DNA of 43,062 nt from NCBI GenBank assembly GCA_014859965.1, contig JACZKQ010000168.1, positions 1-43,062 of the forward strand, read 5' to 3'. Shown piece by piece: positions 13,802 through 22,440 of this stretch (its first letter is position 1; each line of letters opens with the position of its first letter). This stretch comes from Phycisphaerae bacterium (GTDB lineage: Bacteria; Planctomycetota; Phycisphaerae; Sedimentisphaerales; Anaerohalosphaeraceae). The notes under the pieces were generated by a model, which was not told the origin of the DNA, ran no database searches, and saw only the letters and a list, made by a program, of their open reading frames with translations. The position numbers and the translations under genes were made by a program.

Positions 13802-15730
13802 TCACTTGTACGTGCGGCCCAGAAAATCGGCGATGATGCCACGCGACCGAAGCATGTCGAGAATGCCTTCCTCTTTGTAAAGCACCTCGCCGCCGGGCTT
13901 GACGATCAGCGTAAACGGAATCGCCCCGCGCCAGCCGTTGCCCAGCGCTTCGGCGAACGCGTCGATGTCATCCTTGTCGAAGATGTAATTTGTGCAGGAC
14001 GCCTGCTGTCTGGTGAGAAACGACAGGACGCCCGCCTGGTGGGACGGCTTGTCGGTGCTCAGCGTCACCAGTTCGAAGTCGCGGCCGCGATACATCCGGT
14101 GGGTCGCGATCAGGTCCGGAAACTCGGAGGCACAGGGCCCGCACCACGACGCCCACACGTTCACCACCCGCAGCTTGTTCGTGTCGTTCCTGAGCAGTTT
14201 GCCGATGCCCGCCTCGTCGATGGTATTCAGCGTTACCGGCTCCTTCGCCCACTTCTCGAGCCCCTCCTGCACAAGATGACGCTTGTCGGACCACTTCACC
14301 GAGCAGCCGAATGTCCGCGTCGTCTCCACCGGCGGCTTCTTGCCCGCCAGCAGCGCATCGAGGGCGTTACGCGCGTCGGCGCTCGTGACCGTCCCAGTTT
14401 CGGAGTTGTCGATACGCCCCGCGTAACGCAGCTTCCTCGCCTTGTCGAAGATGAACACGTGCGGCGTCGCCACCGGCCCGTACATCTTCGAAACCCGCTG
14501 GTCGTCGCCGTCATACAGATAAGGAAAATTCCATCCAATCTGCTGGGCGCGAACCTTCATCTCCTCGAACGAGTCGTTCATATCGCTGTAGCCCAGTTCG
14601 TCGAGCCGCACCGCCAGAGGATCGTTCGGCGAGATCGCCACCAGCGCGACGCCCTTGTCCTTGTACTCGGCGGCGATCTGTTTGATCCGCTCCTCGTACG
14701 CCTGGGCCGTGGGGCAATGGTTGCACGTAAACACCATCATGAGCACCTCAGCCTTGTCGAAGTCCTTCAGCGCGTAGTAGCGGTTATCCACGCCCGGCAG
14801 CATAAAGTCGGGCGCCGCATCGCCGATCTTGAGCGTCCGGGGCGCCTTGATCTCCGCCGGCGCCTTGGGACCCTTGATCGACGCGTCGAGAATGCGCGCC
14901 TTGTCCGTTGCCCACTGCCGCCGCGCATAATCGAAAGGAATACCCACGATGCGGTCTTCGGTCACGCGAAACACGGTGAACTCGTTCACTGAGCCCGGCG
15001 CCGGCGACGGAAGCTGCACAAAGCGGATGCCGCGATACGTGTCGACCTTGGCCTTGTGATAATGCCCGCCCAGAACGCACAGGATGTTGGCGTCCTTCAT
15101 GGCGTCAACGAAGGCGTCCCGATTTGTGATCGCGTCATAGCACAGGTGCGTCGCCACAATCACCGGCTGCTGCCGCCCGACTTTGGCAAGGTCCTTCTTC
15201 AGGAAGTCCAGCGCCGCCGCCGAAATCGGCTGGGCGGGATTGTCGAGGCTCTCGTCATATTCCGAAAACAGTGCAACAAAGTGCACGCCCTGGATGTCGA
15301 ACGTATAGCTCAGCCCGCCGTGACGTGCAATGAGCCAGTCCGTCACGGTCGTGCTCGGCGACAGCCCGCCGGTGTCGTGATTGCCGGCGATATCAAAGCT
15401 CGGATACCGCAGCGCGTACCGGATGATCATGTCGTAGGTGTCCTTCGCGGCCGCGGACGGCCACTCCGTGATGTCGCCGCCGCCGAAAACAAAGGCCGGC
15501 TTGTCCACCGTGCCGCCGATTGCATCGGGATAGTAAGCCCCCGGCAGCGCGTTCATCGTATAGACGGCGTCCCTCAGATGCTGGGCCTTGCCGTCGGTCT
15601 GCACATGCTGATCGGACCACCCGAAAAACGTCAGGCCCTCCGCCCCGGCATAAGCAGCCGCCAGCAAAAACAAACCCGCCAGCACACACGCCGCATGGCG
15701 TTGCACAACCGAACTGTGTACTTTCGTCAT
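13802..15730 (-). CDS. Metallophosphoesterase - redoxin - thioredoxin triple fusion, secreted
   Basis: Starts at ATG 15730, with GAGAGGA upstream. The 642-residue protein has a signal peptide (to about residue 30, AAAYAGAEG). A calcineurin-like phosphoesterase domain follows, with metal motifs DQH (40-42), GGGD (83-86), GNHD (116-119), His195 and GGHYH (221-225). An AhpC/TSA-type redoxin domain starts near residue 300, with CNHC at 336-339 and the cis-Pro region ATPHVF. A TlpA-like thioredoxin domain follows near residue 500, with WASWCGPC (CGPC at 530-533) and AIPFTL. One polypeptide would thus carry two dithiol sites and a phosphoesterase in the periplasm. All catalytic residues appear intact. 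The link between phosphoester cleavage and thiol chemistry is not obvious. Confidence 0.9.
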   Translation of the reverse strand: MTKVHSSVVQRHAACVLAGLFLLAAAYAGAEGLTFFGWSDQHVQTDGKAQHLRDAVYTMNALPGAYYPDAIGGTVDKPAFVFGGGDITEWPSAAAKDTYDMIIRYALRYPSFDIAGNHDTGGLSPSTTVTDWLIARHGGLSYTFDIQGVHFVALFSEYDESLDNPAQPISAAALDFLKKDLAKVGRQQPVIVATHLCYDAITNRDAFVDAMKDANILCVLGGHYHKAKVDTYRGIRFVQLPSPAPGSVNEFTVFRVTEDRIVGIPFDYARRQWATDKARILDASIKGPKAPAEIKAPRTLKIGDAAPDFMLPGVDNRYYALKDFDKAEVLMMVFTCNHCPTAQAYEERIKQIAAEYKDKGVALVAISPNDPLAVRLDELGYSDMNDSFEEMKVRAQQIGWNFPYLYDGDDQRVSKMYGPVATPHVFIFDKARKLRYAGRIDNSETGTVTSADARNALDALLAGKKPPVETTRTFGCSVKWSDKRHLVQEGLEKWAKEPVTLNTIDEAGIGKLLRNDTNKLRVVNVWASWCGPCASEFPDLIATHRMYRGRDFELVTLSTDKPSHQAGVLSFLTRQQASCTNYIFDKDDIDAFAEALGNGWRGAIPFTLIVKPGGEVLYKEEGILDMLRSRGIIADFLGRTYK

Positions 15731-15849
15731 TACATTCCTCTCGAATCAACTGGTTCTCAGGATCGTCCGTTTAGACGTCCTATACGCCGCCGGCGGCATT
15801 TTGGTTTGCACCCGCACCGGCGATGGTCCGCTTGCACCCGCCGATAAGC

Positions 15850-16608
15850 TCAGAAATCCCACGGATTGGCGAATTCCACCGCCTCGGTCTCCTTGCGGAC
15901 CGTGATCGCCCGCACCGCCCCCGTCGTCTGCCACGTCGAAATCCCCAGCGGAATGGAGGCGTCCACCTCCATCCGGACGTCCAGCTTGTGACCCGTCCAT
16001 TCGAAATTCACGAACATCTCGTCGTCAATCCACGCCTGGATATGCGATTCGGTCACCCGCAGACGGACGGTATACCAGACGCCGTTCTCGAACGACTTGC
16101 TCCGCGACGTCATATTATTCGCCGCGTCGTAGTAGTCGACGTTGGACAACCCGATCAGCGTACCGCCCCAGCCGCCCACGACGAGCGTGCACGGACTGCC
16201 ATTCACCGGAAAGGTAAGCCCGCAGAAGAAATCCGACCCCTCCAGCCGGGCGGCCTCCAGCACGATCTCATAGTTCATCCGCAGGAGCGGCCCCGTCCAC
16301 CGGATCCCGCTCATGTCCTGACCCGCGGCCATCACGAGCCTGCCGTCCTCCACGAAGCTCTTGCCCTCCTGCTCGTACGGCGTCTGCTCCCACTGCCCCA
16401 TCGTCTTGCCGTCAAAAAGGCTGACAACTTCGCCTGCCTGCGGCGGCCACATCGGTTCCTCGCAGCCGCAAACCTCGCTCGATGTGCGGACGCATTTCCG
16501 GCACGATCCGCACACCACCGCCAAGAGGCATAACCCCGACAACAGAAACACGTAGAATGCACGGCCGCGCCCATTCCGCGAAGCAGTCCTTGCGATCACA
16601 TACGTCAT
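15850..16608 (-). CDS. DUF1080-like concanavalin-type exported protein
   Basis: The start is ATG at 16608, with AGGGAGA seven bases upstream; the reading frame is open further but without such a site. The 252-residue protein has an N-terminal membrane or signal segment (FYVFLLSGLCLLAVVCGSC, which may end in a lipoprotein Cys although the lipobox is not canonical). The DUF1080-type sandwich follows: VSLFDGKTMGQWEQ, FVEDGRLVMAAG, YEIVLEAARLEGSDFFCG, VWYTVRLRVTESHIQAWIDD. It is probably a carbohydrate-binding or 3-keto-glycoside hydrolase-like protein. It lies between two other exported proteins on the same strand with gaps of more than 100 bases, so co-transcription is possible but not shown. 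Confidence 0.78.
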   Translation of the reverse strand: MTYVIARTASRNGRGRAFYVFLLSGLCLLAVVCGSCRKCVRTSSEVCGCEEPMWPPQAGEVVSLFDGKTMGQWEQTPYEQEGKSFVEDGRLVMAAGQDMSGIRWTGPLLRMNYEIVLEAARLEGSDFFCGLTFPVNGSPCTLVVGGWGGTLIGLSNVDYYDAANNMTSRSKSFENGVWYTVRLRVTESHIQAWIDDEMFVNFEWTGHKLDVRMEVDASIPLGISTWQTTGAVRAITVRKETEAVEFANPWDF

Positions 16609-16770
16609 TTGAAATCTCCCTGACATAAGCCAAAACACGAGCCAAAACACGTTTAGCCCGGCGCCACTATAGCGAATCTGCCGAGAAACGTCAAATCCGC
16701 CATTAGGCCCCAAGGCTGTCGCATTCTCCAAATGCTCACATCTCAAACCCAACATGCGGCGACTGCGCGG

Positions 16771-19449
16771 CTATTGCGCTTTAGAAAGGCCATACACTTT
16801 CTGATCGAGTTGATAGGCCGTGTCCCCGTCCCCCAAAGTCCGTGCCGCCTCGGCGGCATGCTGGAGAATCAGCTTCGCCTCGGGCGTATGCCCCGCCTGC
16901 GCGTAGCTTTCCGCCAAACCGGCAAGCATGGCGACGGTCCGCCGGTCCTGTCGGGCGGCGGCCAGCAGGTGCTCACGCGCCTTGTGGCCCTGCCCCGCCA
17001 GCGCCATGGCAACGCCAAGATTGTAGTGCGCCTCCGCATGAGTCGGATCGACCCGCACCACCTCCGAAAGGTGCTTGACCACCTCCTCCGTCCGGCCCGA
17101 TTCCAGCAGCAGCATCGCCAGTTGGAAACGCGCCGCGCCGTTGTCCTTGTCCAGCGCCACGGCCTTTCGCAGGTGCTTTTCCGCCTCGGCCGGCCGCCCT
17201 AATCGAAACACCGCAATGCCGAGCTTGCAGAAGGTGTTGCTGTTGCCCCCATCCAGCGCCGCGGCGCGCTCCAGATGCTCGACCGCCTCGGCATTCTTTC
17301 CGTGCGCCATCAACAGCGTACCGATATTACTGTGCGCCTCGGCGCATTTCGGGTCCACACGGATCGCGTCGTTGAAGCGCTCAAGCGCACCGGCCGCATC
17401 GCCGTTTTCAAACAGCAGCTTGCCCAGCGCCAGATAGGCCTGCACTTTCTCACCGTCCAATGTCACCGCCGTCGTCAGGCGCCCAATCGCCTCGCTGCTG
17501 CGCCCCTGCCGCTTCATCACGACGCCCAGGTTGTACGCCGCCTCGGCATTGGAAGGCACAAGCTGCAGCGCCCGCTCAAGGTGCTCGGCCGCCTCGGGAA
17601 GCCGACCCAGGTGCGCCATCGCCACGCCGAGGTTGTAATGCGCATCGGCATACCCGGGGCTCAATGCCACCGCCCGGGACAGATGCCCCACCGCCTCCTC
17701 CAGCTCGCCCTTGTAGTGAAACAGCAGAAACGCCAGCTTGTTCAGCGCCTCCCAATTATCAGGATTGATGCCCAGTGCCTTGCGGTATTCGCGCTCGGCG
17801 CGCACATGATCGCCCGCCTTGATGAACTCGTCGGCCGCCCGCCGATGCGACACGTCGTTGATGAAACGTTCGGCAATGGTTCGGATCGCCGTCGGCTGCA
17901 CATTGACGAACTCCGGAATGTTCGCCGCCCGCCCCGGCCCCGTAAAGTGCGACAAGAGCACCGGCGGCGAACTGTTGCCCTCACCGTCGATGTGCGTCAG
18001 AAAAAGCTGCGTATAAATGCTGTTGCCCTTGGAGCTGAACACCAGCCAGCGGCTGTTGGGCGACCAGCTATGCCAGGAATTCATCACGTCGAGATTGCAC
18101 GAAAGCCGCCGCGCCGCCCCCCCTTCGGCGGCAATAATGTACAGTGCGCTGTCCGGCTGCAAGAGCATAAAACTCGCCGCCCGACAGAACACGATCCACC
18201 GCCCGTCCGGCGAATACCGCCCGAAATAGTTGCTCACGCCATTGTGCGACGCCCCCGCCACCGGCTCGGCAGCGCCCCCCTTGCCGCCGCCGAACGGAAT
18301 GCGGTACAGATCGAACTGAAACGTCTTGCCCCCCGTCAGGAATTCCTCGCAATCCTCCCTCCTCAGCACGGCCCGGCCGTCTTCCTTCAGGTGCTTCAGC
18401 GTGTAAGCCCTGCTCCGGGCAAACAGCACGTACCGCCCATCCGGGCTCCAGGATGGATTGCTCTGCACGTAATTGGGGTCATCCGCCCCCGGCAGCGCAT
18501 GAAACGTCTCCGTCTGCCGGTCATAGTAAGCCAGTATGCCCTTGATCGGGAAGAACAACTGCGAGAACGCCAGGTCCTCTTTCGGCACGAACACCGAACG
18601 ATCCTTTACCGTGCTGATCACGTAGCGCCCGTCCGGCGACACCTGCGAGAGCAGCCCGAATGTCTGTTCGTTGTCGGCTCGCCGGTATTCGTCCCACGTG
18701 ATGATGCCGTCGGCATCGAGCACCATCTCCTCGCCGACCGCCGTGATCGCGTACGACCCCTTGCTGTTGGCGTAATCCACATCCATGCCGAGCACCGACC
18801 CGTCCGCCGAAAACGAATGGCAGTTGCCGCACACCGGCAGATTGGTCAGCACCACCGGCGGCTGTCCGGGCGAGTCAATGCTGCCGAACCGCCAGCAGAT
18901 CTTCGTGGGGTCCTTCACCGCCTCGCTGAAGGGCAGGTTCACCTCCCGGTAGAAGATCGGCGCCCCCACCGCATCCTCCGACGTGCTGAACGCAACCCGG
19001 CCGCCGGCAAGGATGCGCTCCTGACGGCCCCGCCCCGCCAAGGCCAGCACGGTTACATGAGCGGCACGTCCCCTGCTGCGGCGTTTCATCTCCTCCCACT
19101 GCTCGACCGTCGGCGTCCACTCCGGCCGGTCGGTAAACGCACGAATGCACGGTCCGCCGTCACCCGCCTCGAATGCCGCCAGCCACCGCTCGGCCCCGGC
19201 CGTGCCCTCCCATTGGAAATCCGCCGGCACGATCTCGGGGGGAAAAACGGTCTCATGGAAAGGGTACACAATGGCGAGCTGCTCCGCCGCCCCGTGGTGT
19301 TGATAGACCGCGAGCGGGTCATCGGGCGAAGGCCGTCTGCCGCCCATGCCCCCCCTCCAGGCCAGAACGCCTCCAAGCGCCACGATGAAAAACACCCCTG
19401 CGAGACGAATCGCCCGTTGCCGCACAGGTCCTCCTCGAAGCGGTTCCAT
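16771..19449 (-). CDS. Exported propeller/TPR protein with a CxxCH heme-type motif
   Basis: The start is taken as ATG 19449, directly before the hydrophobic anchor; a TTG at 19521 would add 24 residues, and neither has a strong ribosome-binding site. The 892-residue protein has a membrane anchor (about residues 16-31). Next is a domain with CGNCH (207-211), the covalent heme attachment signature. A TolB/PD40-like propeller follows with repeated SPDGRYV, SPDGRW and SPNSRW. About ten TPR units fill the last 350 residues (for example YADAHYNLGVAMAHLGRLPE). It is likely anchored to the membrane facing the periplasm as a sensor or scaffold. A single heme motif without the usual partner cytochrome domain is odd, and heme binding is unproven. 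The copy B repeat lies just upstream. Confidence 0.85.
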   Translation of the reverse strand: MEPLRGGPVRQRAIRLAGVFFIVALGGVLAWRGGMGGRRPSPDDPLAVYQHHGAAEQLAIVYPFHETVFPPEIVPADFQWEGTAGAERWLAAFEAGDGGPCIRAFTDRPEWTPTVEQWEEMKRRSRGRAAHVTVLALAGRGRQERILAGGRVAFSTSEDAVGAPIFYREVNLPFSEAVKDPTKICWRFGSIDSPGQPPVVLTNLPVCGNCHSFSADGSVLGMDVDYANSKGSYAITAVGEEMVLDADGIITWDEYRRADNEQTFGLLSQVSPDGRYVISTVKDRSVFVPKEDLAFSQLFFPIKGILAYYDRQTETFHALPGADDPNYVQSNPSWSPDGRYVLFARSRAYTLKHLKEDGRAVLRREDCEEFLTGGKTFQFDLYRIPFGGGKGGAAEPVAGASHNGVSNYFGRYSPDGRWIVFCRAASFMLLQPDSALYIIAAEGGAARRLSCNLDVMNSWHSWSPNSRWLVFSSKGNSIYTQLFLTHIDGEGNSSPPVLLSHFTGPGRAANIPEFVNVQPTAIRTIAERFINDVSHRRAADEFIKAGDHVRAEREYRKALGINPDNWEALNKLAFLLFHYKGELEEAVGHLSRAVALSPGYADAHYNLGVAMAHLGRLPEAAEHLERALQLVPSNAEAAYNLGVVMKRQGRSSEAIGRLTTAVTLDGEKVQAYLALGKLLFENGDAAGALERFNDAIRVDPKCAEAHSNIGTLLMAHGKNAEAVEHLERAAALDGGNSNTFCKLGIAVFRLGRPAEAEKHLRKAVALDKDNGAARFQLAMLLLESGRTEEVVKHLSEVVRVDPTHAEAHYNLGVAMALAGQGHKAREHLLAAARQDRRTVAMLAGLAESYAQAGHTPEAKLILQHAAEAARTLGDGDTAYQLDQKVYGLSKAQ

Positions 19450-19641
19450 CGCCCGTAGAACACGCCTCAGGCTCGTCGTACCACGGCCGCCGTGACAAAC
19501 GACCCGCAGCACCCGAACCAAACCTACACATGCAAAATCTCGAAGTTCCCCAATTCTACCAACTCGGAACCCCCGGTTACAATCACTTTTTCCTGCACAG
19601 AAGGATCACCAGGGATGCACCTGACTCACTGACACCCTGCT

Positions 19642-19769
19642 CCTGAGAGGGAAATCTAATAAGTGTGTAAACTCTTATATATTTACATAATAATGCAGAC
19701 TTTCATGCAAAGTCTGCGAAACTGTGGCAGAATCCCAGACTTGGCAGACTTGGCAGACTTTCACACACA
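19642..19769 (+). repeat. 128-base structured repeat, copy B
   Basis: Begins CCTGAGAGGGAAAT and ends TTTCACACACA. GCAGACTT (19695-19702) pairs with AAGTCTGC (19710-19717) across the loop TCATGCA. Then follow CCAGACTT and two tandem GGCAGACTT units (19743-19760). Relative to copy A, the variable base is G instead of T at columns 57, 97, 106 and 115, and the hairpin partner at column 73 is C instead of A. Confidence 0.85.
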
Positions 19770-19794
19770 CAGCGGCGGCTGGAGGCGCCGCCCC

Positions 19795-19816
19795 GGGCAG
19801 TATGCCCGTGCCTCGG
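19795..19816 (+). repeat. GGGCA/TGCCC intergenic repeat copy
   Basis: GGGCAGTATGCCCGTGCC followed by TCGG, on the opposite strand relative to the 11957 and 27311 copies. It follows copy B of the 128-base element by 25 bases. Confidence 0.5.
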
Positions 19817-19858
19817 TAAAGGGATGAATGCGCCTGCCCTGGCCCTCAATCGCAAATG

Positions 19859-19888
19859 CTGGCAATCCGCCCGCAAATGTGCTATACT
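19859..19888 (+). promoter_or_regulatory. Candidate promoter of phosphoesterase gene
   Basis: CTGGCA (19859-19864), 18-base spacer, TATACT (19883-19888). The -10 box is good and the -35 is partial. It lies about 60 bases before the start codon. Confidence 0.45.
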
Positions 19889-19946
19889 GAACCACCTGAA
19901 GGCAAATTTGGGCGTCAGCCGCAGCGACTGAACAGGAGAACAGGGC

Positions 19947-20855
19947 ATGAAATCACACAAACAGATAACAGTCTCCCAATACCGTCTCGACCGCCGCGGT
20001 TTTCTGGCTGCCGCCTGCCTCACACTTATCGGACGCGTGTCACTGGCAAGCGACGAGCGACCCGACTCGACACGCTGGGCGATGCTTGCCGATACGCACA
20101 TCCCCACGGTCGATAACAGCGCCAACCCGCCCCGGAACCACCATTACTTCAACCCCCTGGGCAACGCCGAGAAGATCATGACCGCCGTCGCCGCCGACCC
20201 CACTGCCGGTATGATCATCGCCGGCGACCTGGCCCGGCTCGAAGGGAAGATAGGCGACTACGAAAATCTCGCCGAACGGATTGCACTGCTGCCGGAGAAA
20301 TACCCCGTCTTCATGGCGCTGGGCAATCACGACCATCGTGAGAACTTCCGCCATGTATTCAAGAAGACCCCAGGCCGGCTTGTGTCCGTGGAGGACCGGC
20401 ACGTCACCATTATCGATGCGCCCCCAATCCGCTTCATTGTGCTCGATTCGCTCAAGAAGGTAAATCTAACTGAGGGCGAGTTGAGTGAAGTCCAGACAAC
20501 ATGGCTCAAAGATTTCCTCGCCGACGGCGACCATATCCCCACGATAATCGTCCTGCACCACACGCTGTCACCGTTAGGCGGCGGCTTCACCGACGTAGCG
20601 CAATTCTACGATGTCATCCGTCCGGCCCGCAGCGTCAAGGCCGTGCTGTTCGGCCACTCGCACGTGCCCGGCTACGCCGCCTTCGACGACATACACCTTA
20701 TCAATCTCCCCGCCGCCGGCTACAGCTTCAAGGAGAACGTCCCCATAGGATGGATGAACGCAACGCTCACCCCCACTGCCGGCCGATTCAAATTGAACAC
20801 CATAGGCGGCCCGGCTCCCGCCGAACCCACAACAGAATTGACATGGCGACAATAG
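19947..20855 (+). CDS. Tat-exported calcineurin-like metallophosphoesterase
   Basis: Start ATG 19947 with CAGGAGAACAGGG upstream. The 302-residue protein has a twin-arginine signal (LDRRGFLAAACL, residues 14-25). It carries the full set of phosphoesterase metal motifs: DTH (49-51), GD (93-94), GNHD (126-129), HH (204-205) and GHSH (236-239). It would hydrolyse phosphoesters outside the cytoplasm with two metal ions. It is much shorter than the triple fusion at 13802-15730 and has no thioredoxin part, so the two are paralogues only at the domain level. The Rnf operon converges on it with a gap of 39 bases. Confidence 0.9.
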   Translation: MKSHKQITVSQYRLDRRGFLAAACLTLIGRVSLASDERPDSTRWAMLADTHIPTVDNSANPPRNHHYFNPLGNAEKIMTAVAADPTAGMIIAGDLARLEGKIGDYENLAERIALLPEKYPVFMALGNHDHRENFRHVFKKTPGRLVSVEDRHVTIIDAPPIRFIVLDSLKKVNLTEGELSEVQTTWLKDFLADGDHIPTIIVLHHTLSPLGGGFTDVAQFYDVIRPARSVKAVLFGHSHVPGYAAFDDIHLINLPAAGYSFKENVPIGWMNATLTPTAGRFKLNTIGGPAPAEPTTELTWRQ

Positions 20856-20894
20856 CCGCGGCAACGCCGGACTGAAGTGCTGACGAAACTAAGA

Positions 20895-21785
20895 CTATGC
20901 CGAAGCCTTGGCGGCCTTCTCCCCCGCCGCACGCGGCTGGCGGGCCGTCTTGCCCCGCTCGACAATCACGCCCGTCGGGCACTTGGTCATCGCCGTTTCC
21001 GTCGCCTCTGACGGCTCGTACTTCTCGTAGTTCAGCCGGGCCAGATTGTCATCCACCGTAAACAGGTCGCTCTGCTTGACGCACAGTCCGCATGCGATGC
21101 ATCCCACCTGGCACATCGAACGCGTCACCTTGCCCGTCTCACGGCTGCTGCACGCCACGGTCATCATGTTCTCCTGGCCGAACGGCACCATCTCGATCAG
21201 GTTCCGCGGGCACGCCTTGGAGCACGCCGTGCACCCCGTGCATTTTTCGTAATCCACCGTCGCCAGCCCGTCGATCACGTGCAGGGCGTCGAACTTGCAC
21301 GCCCGCGTGCAGTCGCCAAAGCCCAGACACCCGAACTTGCACGCCTGCACGTTCGGCTGGGCATTCGCTGCCGTACACAAAGGAATCCCCGCGTACTCGG
21401 CATGATAGGTCCTGTCGCCCTTATGCGCCCGGCAATGCACGATCGGCCGAAGCGGCGCGCTGCCGCCGCCGCGCACCTGCAGGTTGAGTATGCCTGCAAT
21501 CGCCTCGGCTGTAGCCTGTCCCCCCGGAGAACACTTGCCCAAAAGTTCGGGATTCGCCACCACCGCTTTGGCGTAGGACGCACAGCCGGCGTACCCGCAC
21601 GCCCCGCAGTCGATCTTCGGCAGGGCCTCATGCACCTGCTGAACCTTCTCGTCCACCGTCACCTTCAGCTTGACACTGGCGATCAGGAGGACCACGGCGA
21701 AAGCCGTACCCAGAAGCAGCATCGTGGCTGCCGAAAGCGCTATACCCCGCAACAACTGATCCATTGCAATCTGTGCTAACATCAT
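20895..21785 (-). CDS. rnfB: Rnf complex subunit B, ferredoxin-like iron-sulfur protein
   Basis: Starts at one of two adjacent ATGs (21785 or 21782), with AAGGTAG upstream. The 296-residue protein has an N-terminal membrane helix (about 15-37). The RnfB cluster domain has Cys60, Cys63, Cys68 and Cys85 (DCGACGYAGC). Several further Cys clusters follow, including KCTGCTACSKAC (182-192) and MCQVGCIACGLC (225-235, with Cys269 as possible partner), fitting two 4Fe-4S ferredoxin clusters plus extra Cys. RnfB accepts electrons from reduced ferredoxin and passes them to the membrane subunits. It is the last gene of the operon, 50 bases behind rnfA, a typical rnfCDGEAB order. Confidence 0.95.
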   Translation of the reverse strand: MMLAQIAMDQLLRGIALSAATMLLLGTAFAVVLLIASVKLKVTVDEKVQQVHEALPKIDCGACGYAGCASYAKAVVANPELLGKCSPGGQATAEAIAGILNLQVRGGGSAPLRPIVHCRAHKGDRTYHAEYAGIPLCTAANAQPNVQACKFGCLGFGDCTRACKFDALHVIDGLATVDYEKCTGCTACSKACPRNLIEMVPFGQENMMTVACSSRETGKVTRSMCQVGCIACGLCVKQSDLFTVDDNLARLNYEKYEPSEATETAMTKCPTGVIVERGKTARQPRAAGEKAAKASA

Positions 21786-21835
21786 AGTATCGCTACCTTG
21801 TTATCCGGCAAAAGGTTCATTCCGCCCCGCCGTTG

Positions 21836-22426
21836 CTATCGCACCATTCCCGCAAAACCCATAAACGCCAGCGTCAGAATGCCCGCCGTAATCAGCGTGA
21901 TCGGCGCCCCGCGCAGGCACGCCGGCACGTCGGCCAGTTTCAGATTCTCTCGAATCCCCGCCATAATGCAGATCGCCAGCGTAAACCCCAGCCCCGCCCC
22001 CACGCTGAGCACCACAGCCTCCGGAAGATTGTCCACATCCCACAGATTCACAAACAGGCACAGGCCCAGAATCGCGCAGTTGGTCGTAATCAGCGGCAGA
22101 AAAATGCCGAAGCTCTCATACAGCGACGGAAAGAACTTCCGCACGTACATCTCCACAAGCTGCACCGCCCCGGCGATCACCAGGATGAAACTGACGTACT
22201 GCATCACCTGCAAGCCGTACGGCCGCAGGATCAAATGATCGATCAACCACGTCAGCGTTCCGCTCAGCGTCACCACGAACGTCACCGCACAGCCCATCCC
22301 GAACGCCATGTCCAAACGCCCGGAAACCCCCAGGAACGGACAGATGCCCAGGAACTTCGTCAGCACCAGATTGTTGATGATCATGATGGATATGAAACCC
22401 ATCAGTAAAACCATGACTCTATCCAT
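21836..22426 (-). CDS. rnfA: Rnf complex subunit A, membrane protein
   Basis: The start is ATG at 22426 (MDRVMVLLMGF), with AGAGGA upstream; the frame continues upstream only as a shadow of rnfE. The 196-residue protein has six hydrophobic segments. It contains Cys29 (FLGICPFLGV) and Cys117 (TTNCAILGL), the positions at which RnfA and RnfE share an intramembrane iron-sulfur centre. It would form the symmetric core with RnfE and carry electrons across the membrane. It lies 14 bases behind rnfE. Confidence 0.95.
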   Translation of the reverse strand: MDRVMVLLMGFISIMIINNLVLTKFLGICPFLGVSGRLDMAFGMGCAVTFVVTLSGTLTWLIDHLILRPYGLQVMQYVSFILVIAGAVQLVEMYVRKFFPSLYESFGIFLPLITTNCAILGLCLFVNLWDVDNLPEAVVLSVGAGLGFTLAICIMAGIRENLKLADVPACLRGAPITLITAGILTLAFMGFAGMVR

Positions 22427-22440
22427 CTCTCGGTTTCCTC

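Larger units (their letters stand above)
19450..19946. other. Intergenic region holding copy B repeat and promoter
   Basis: About 500 bases between two divergent genes. It contains the 128-base repeat copy B (19642-19769), a GGCGGC/GCCGCC hairpin-like stretch at about 19772-19793, a GGGCA/TGCCC repeat at 19795-19816, and a candidate promoter for the downstream phosphoesterase. Nothing protein-coding is seen. Confidence 0.6.

Noticed and set aside
19735..19760. CRISPR-like array of GGCAGACTT units
   Set aside because: Only two perfect and one partial unit in direct tandem with no spacers, and no cas gene nearby.
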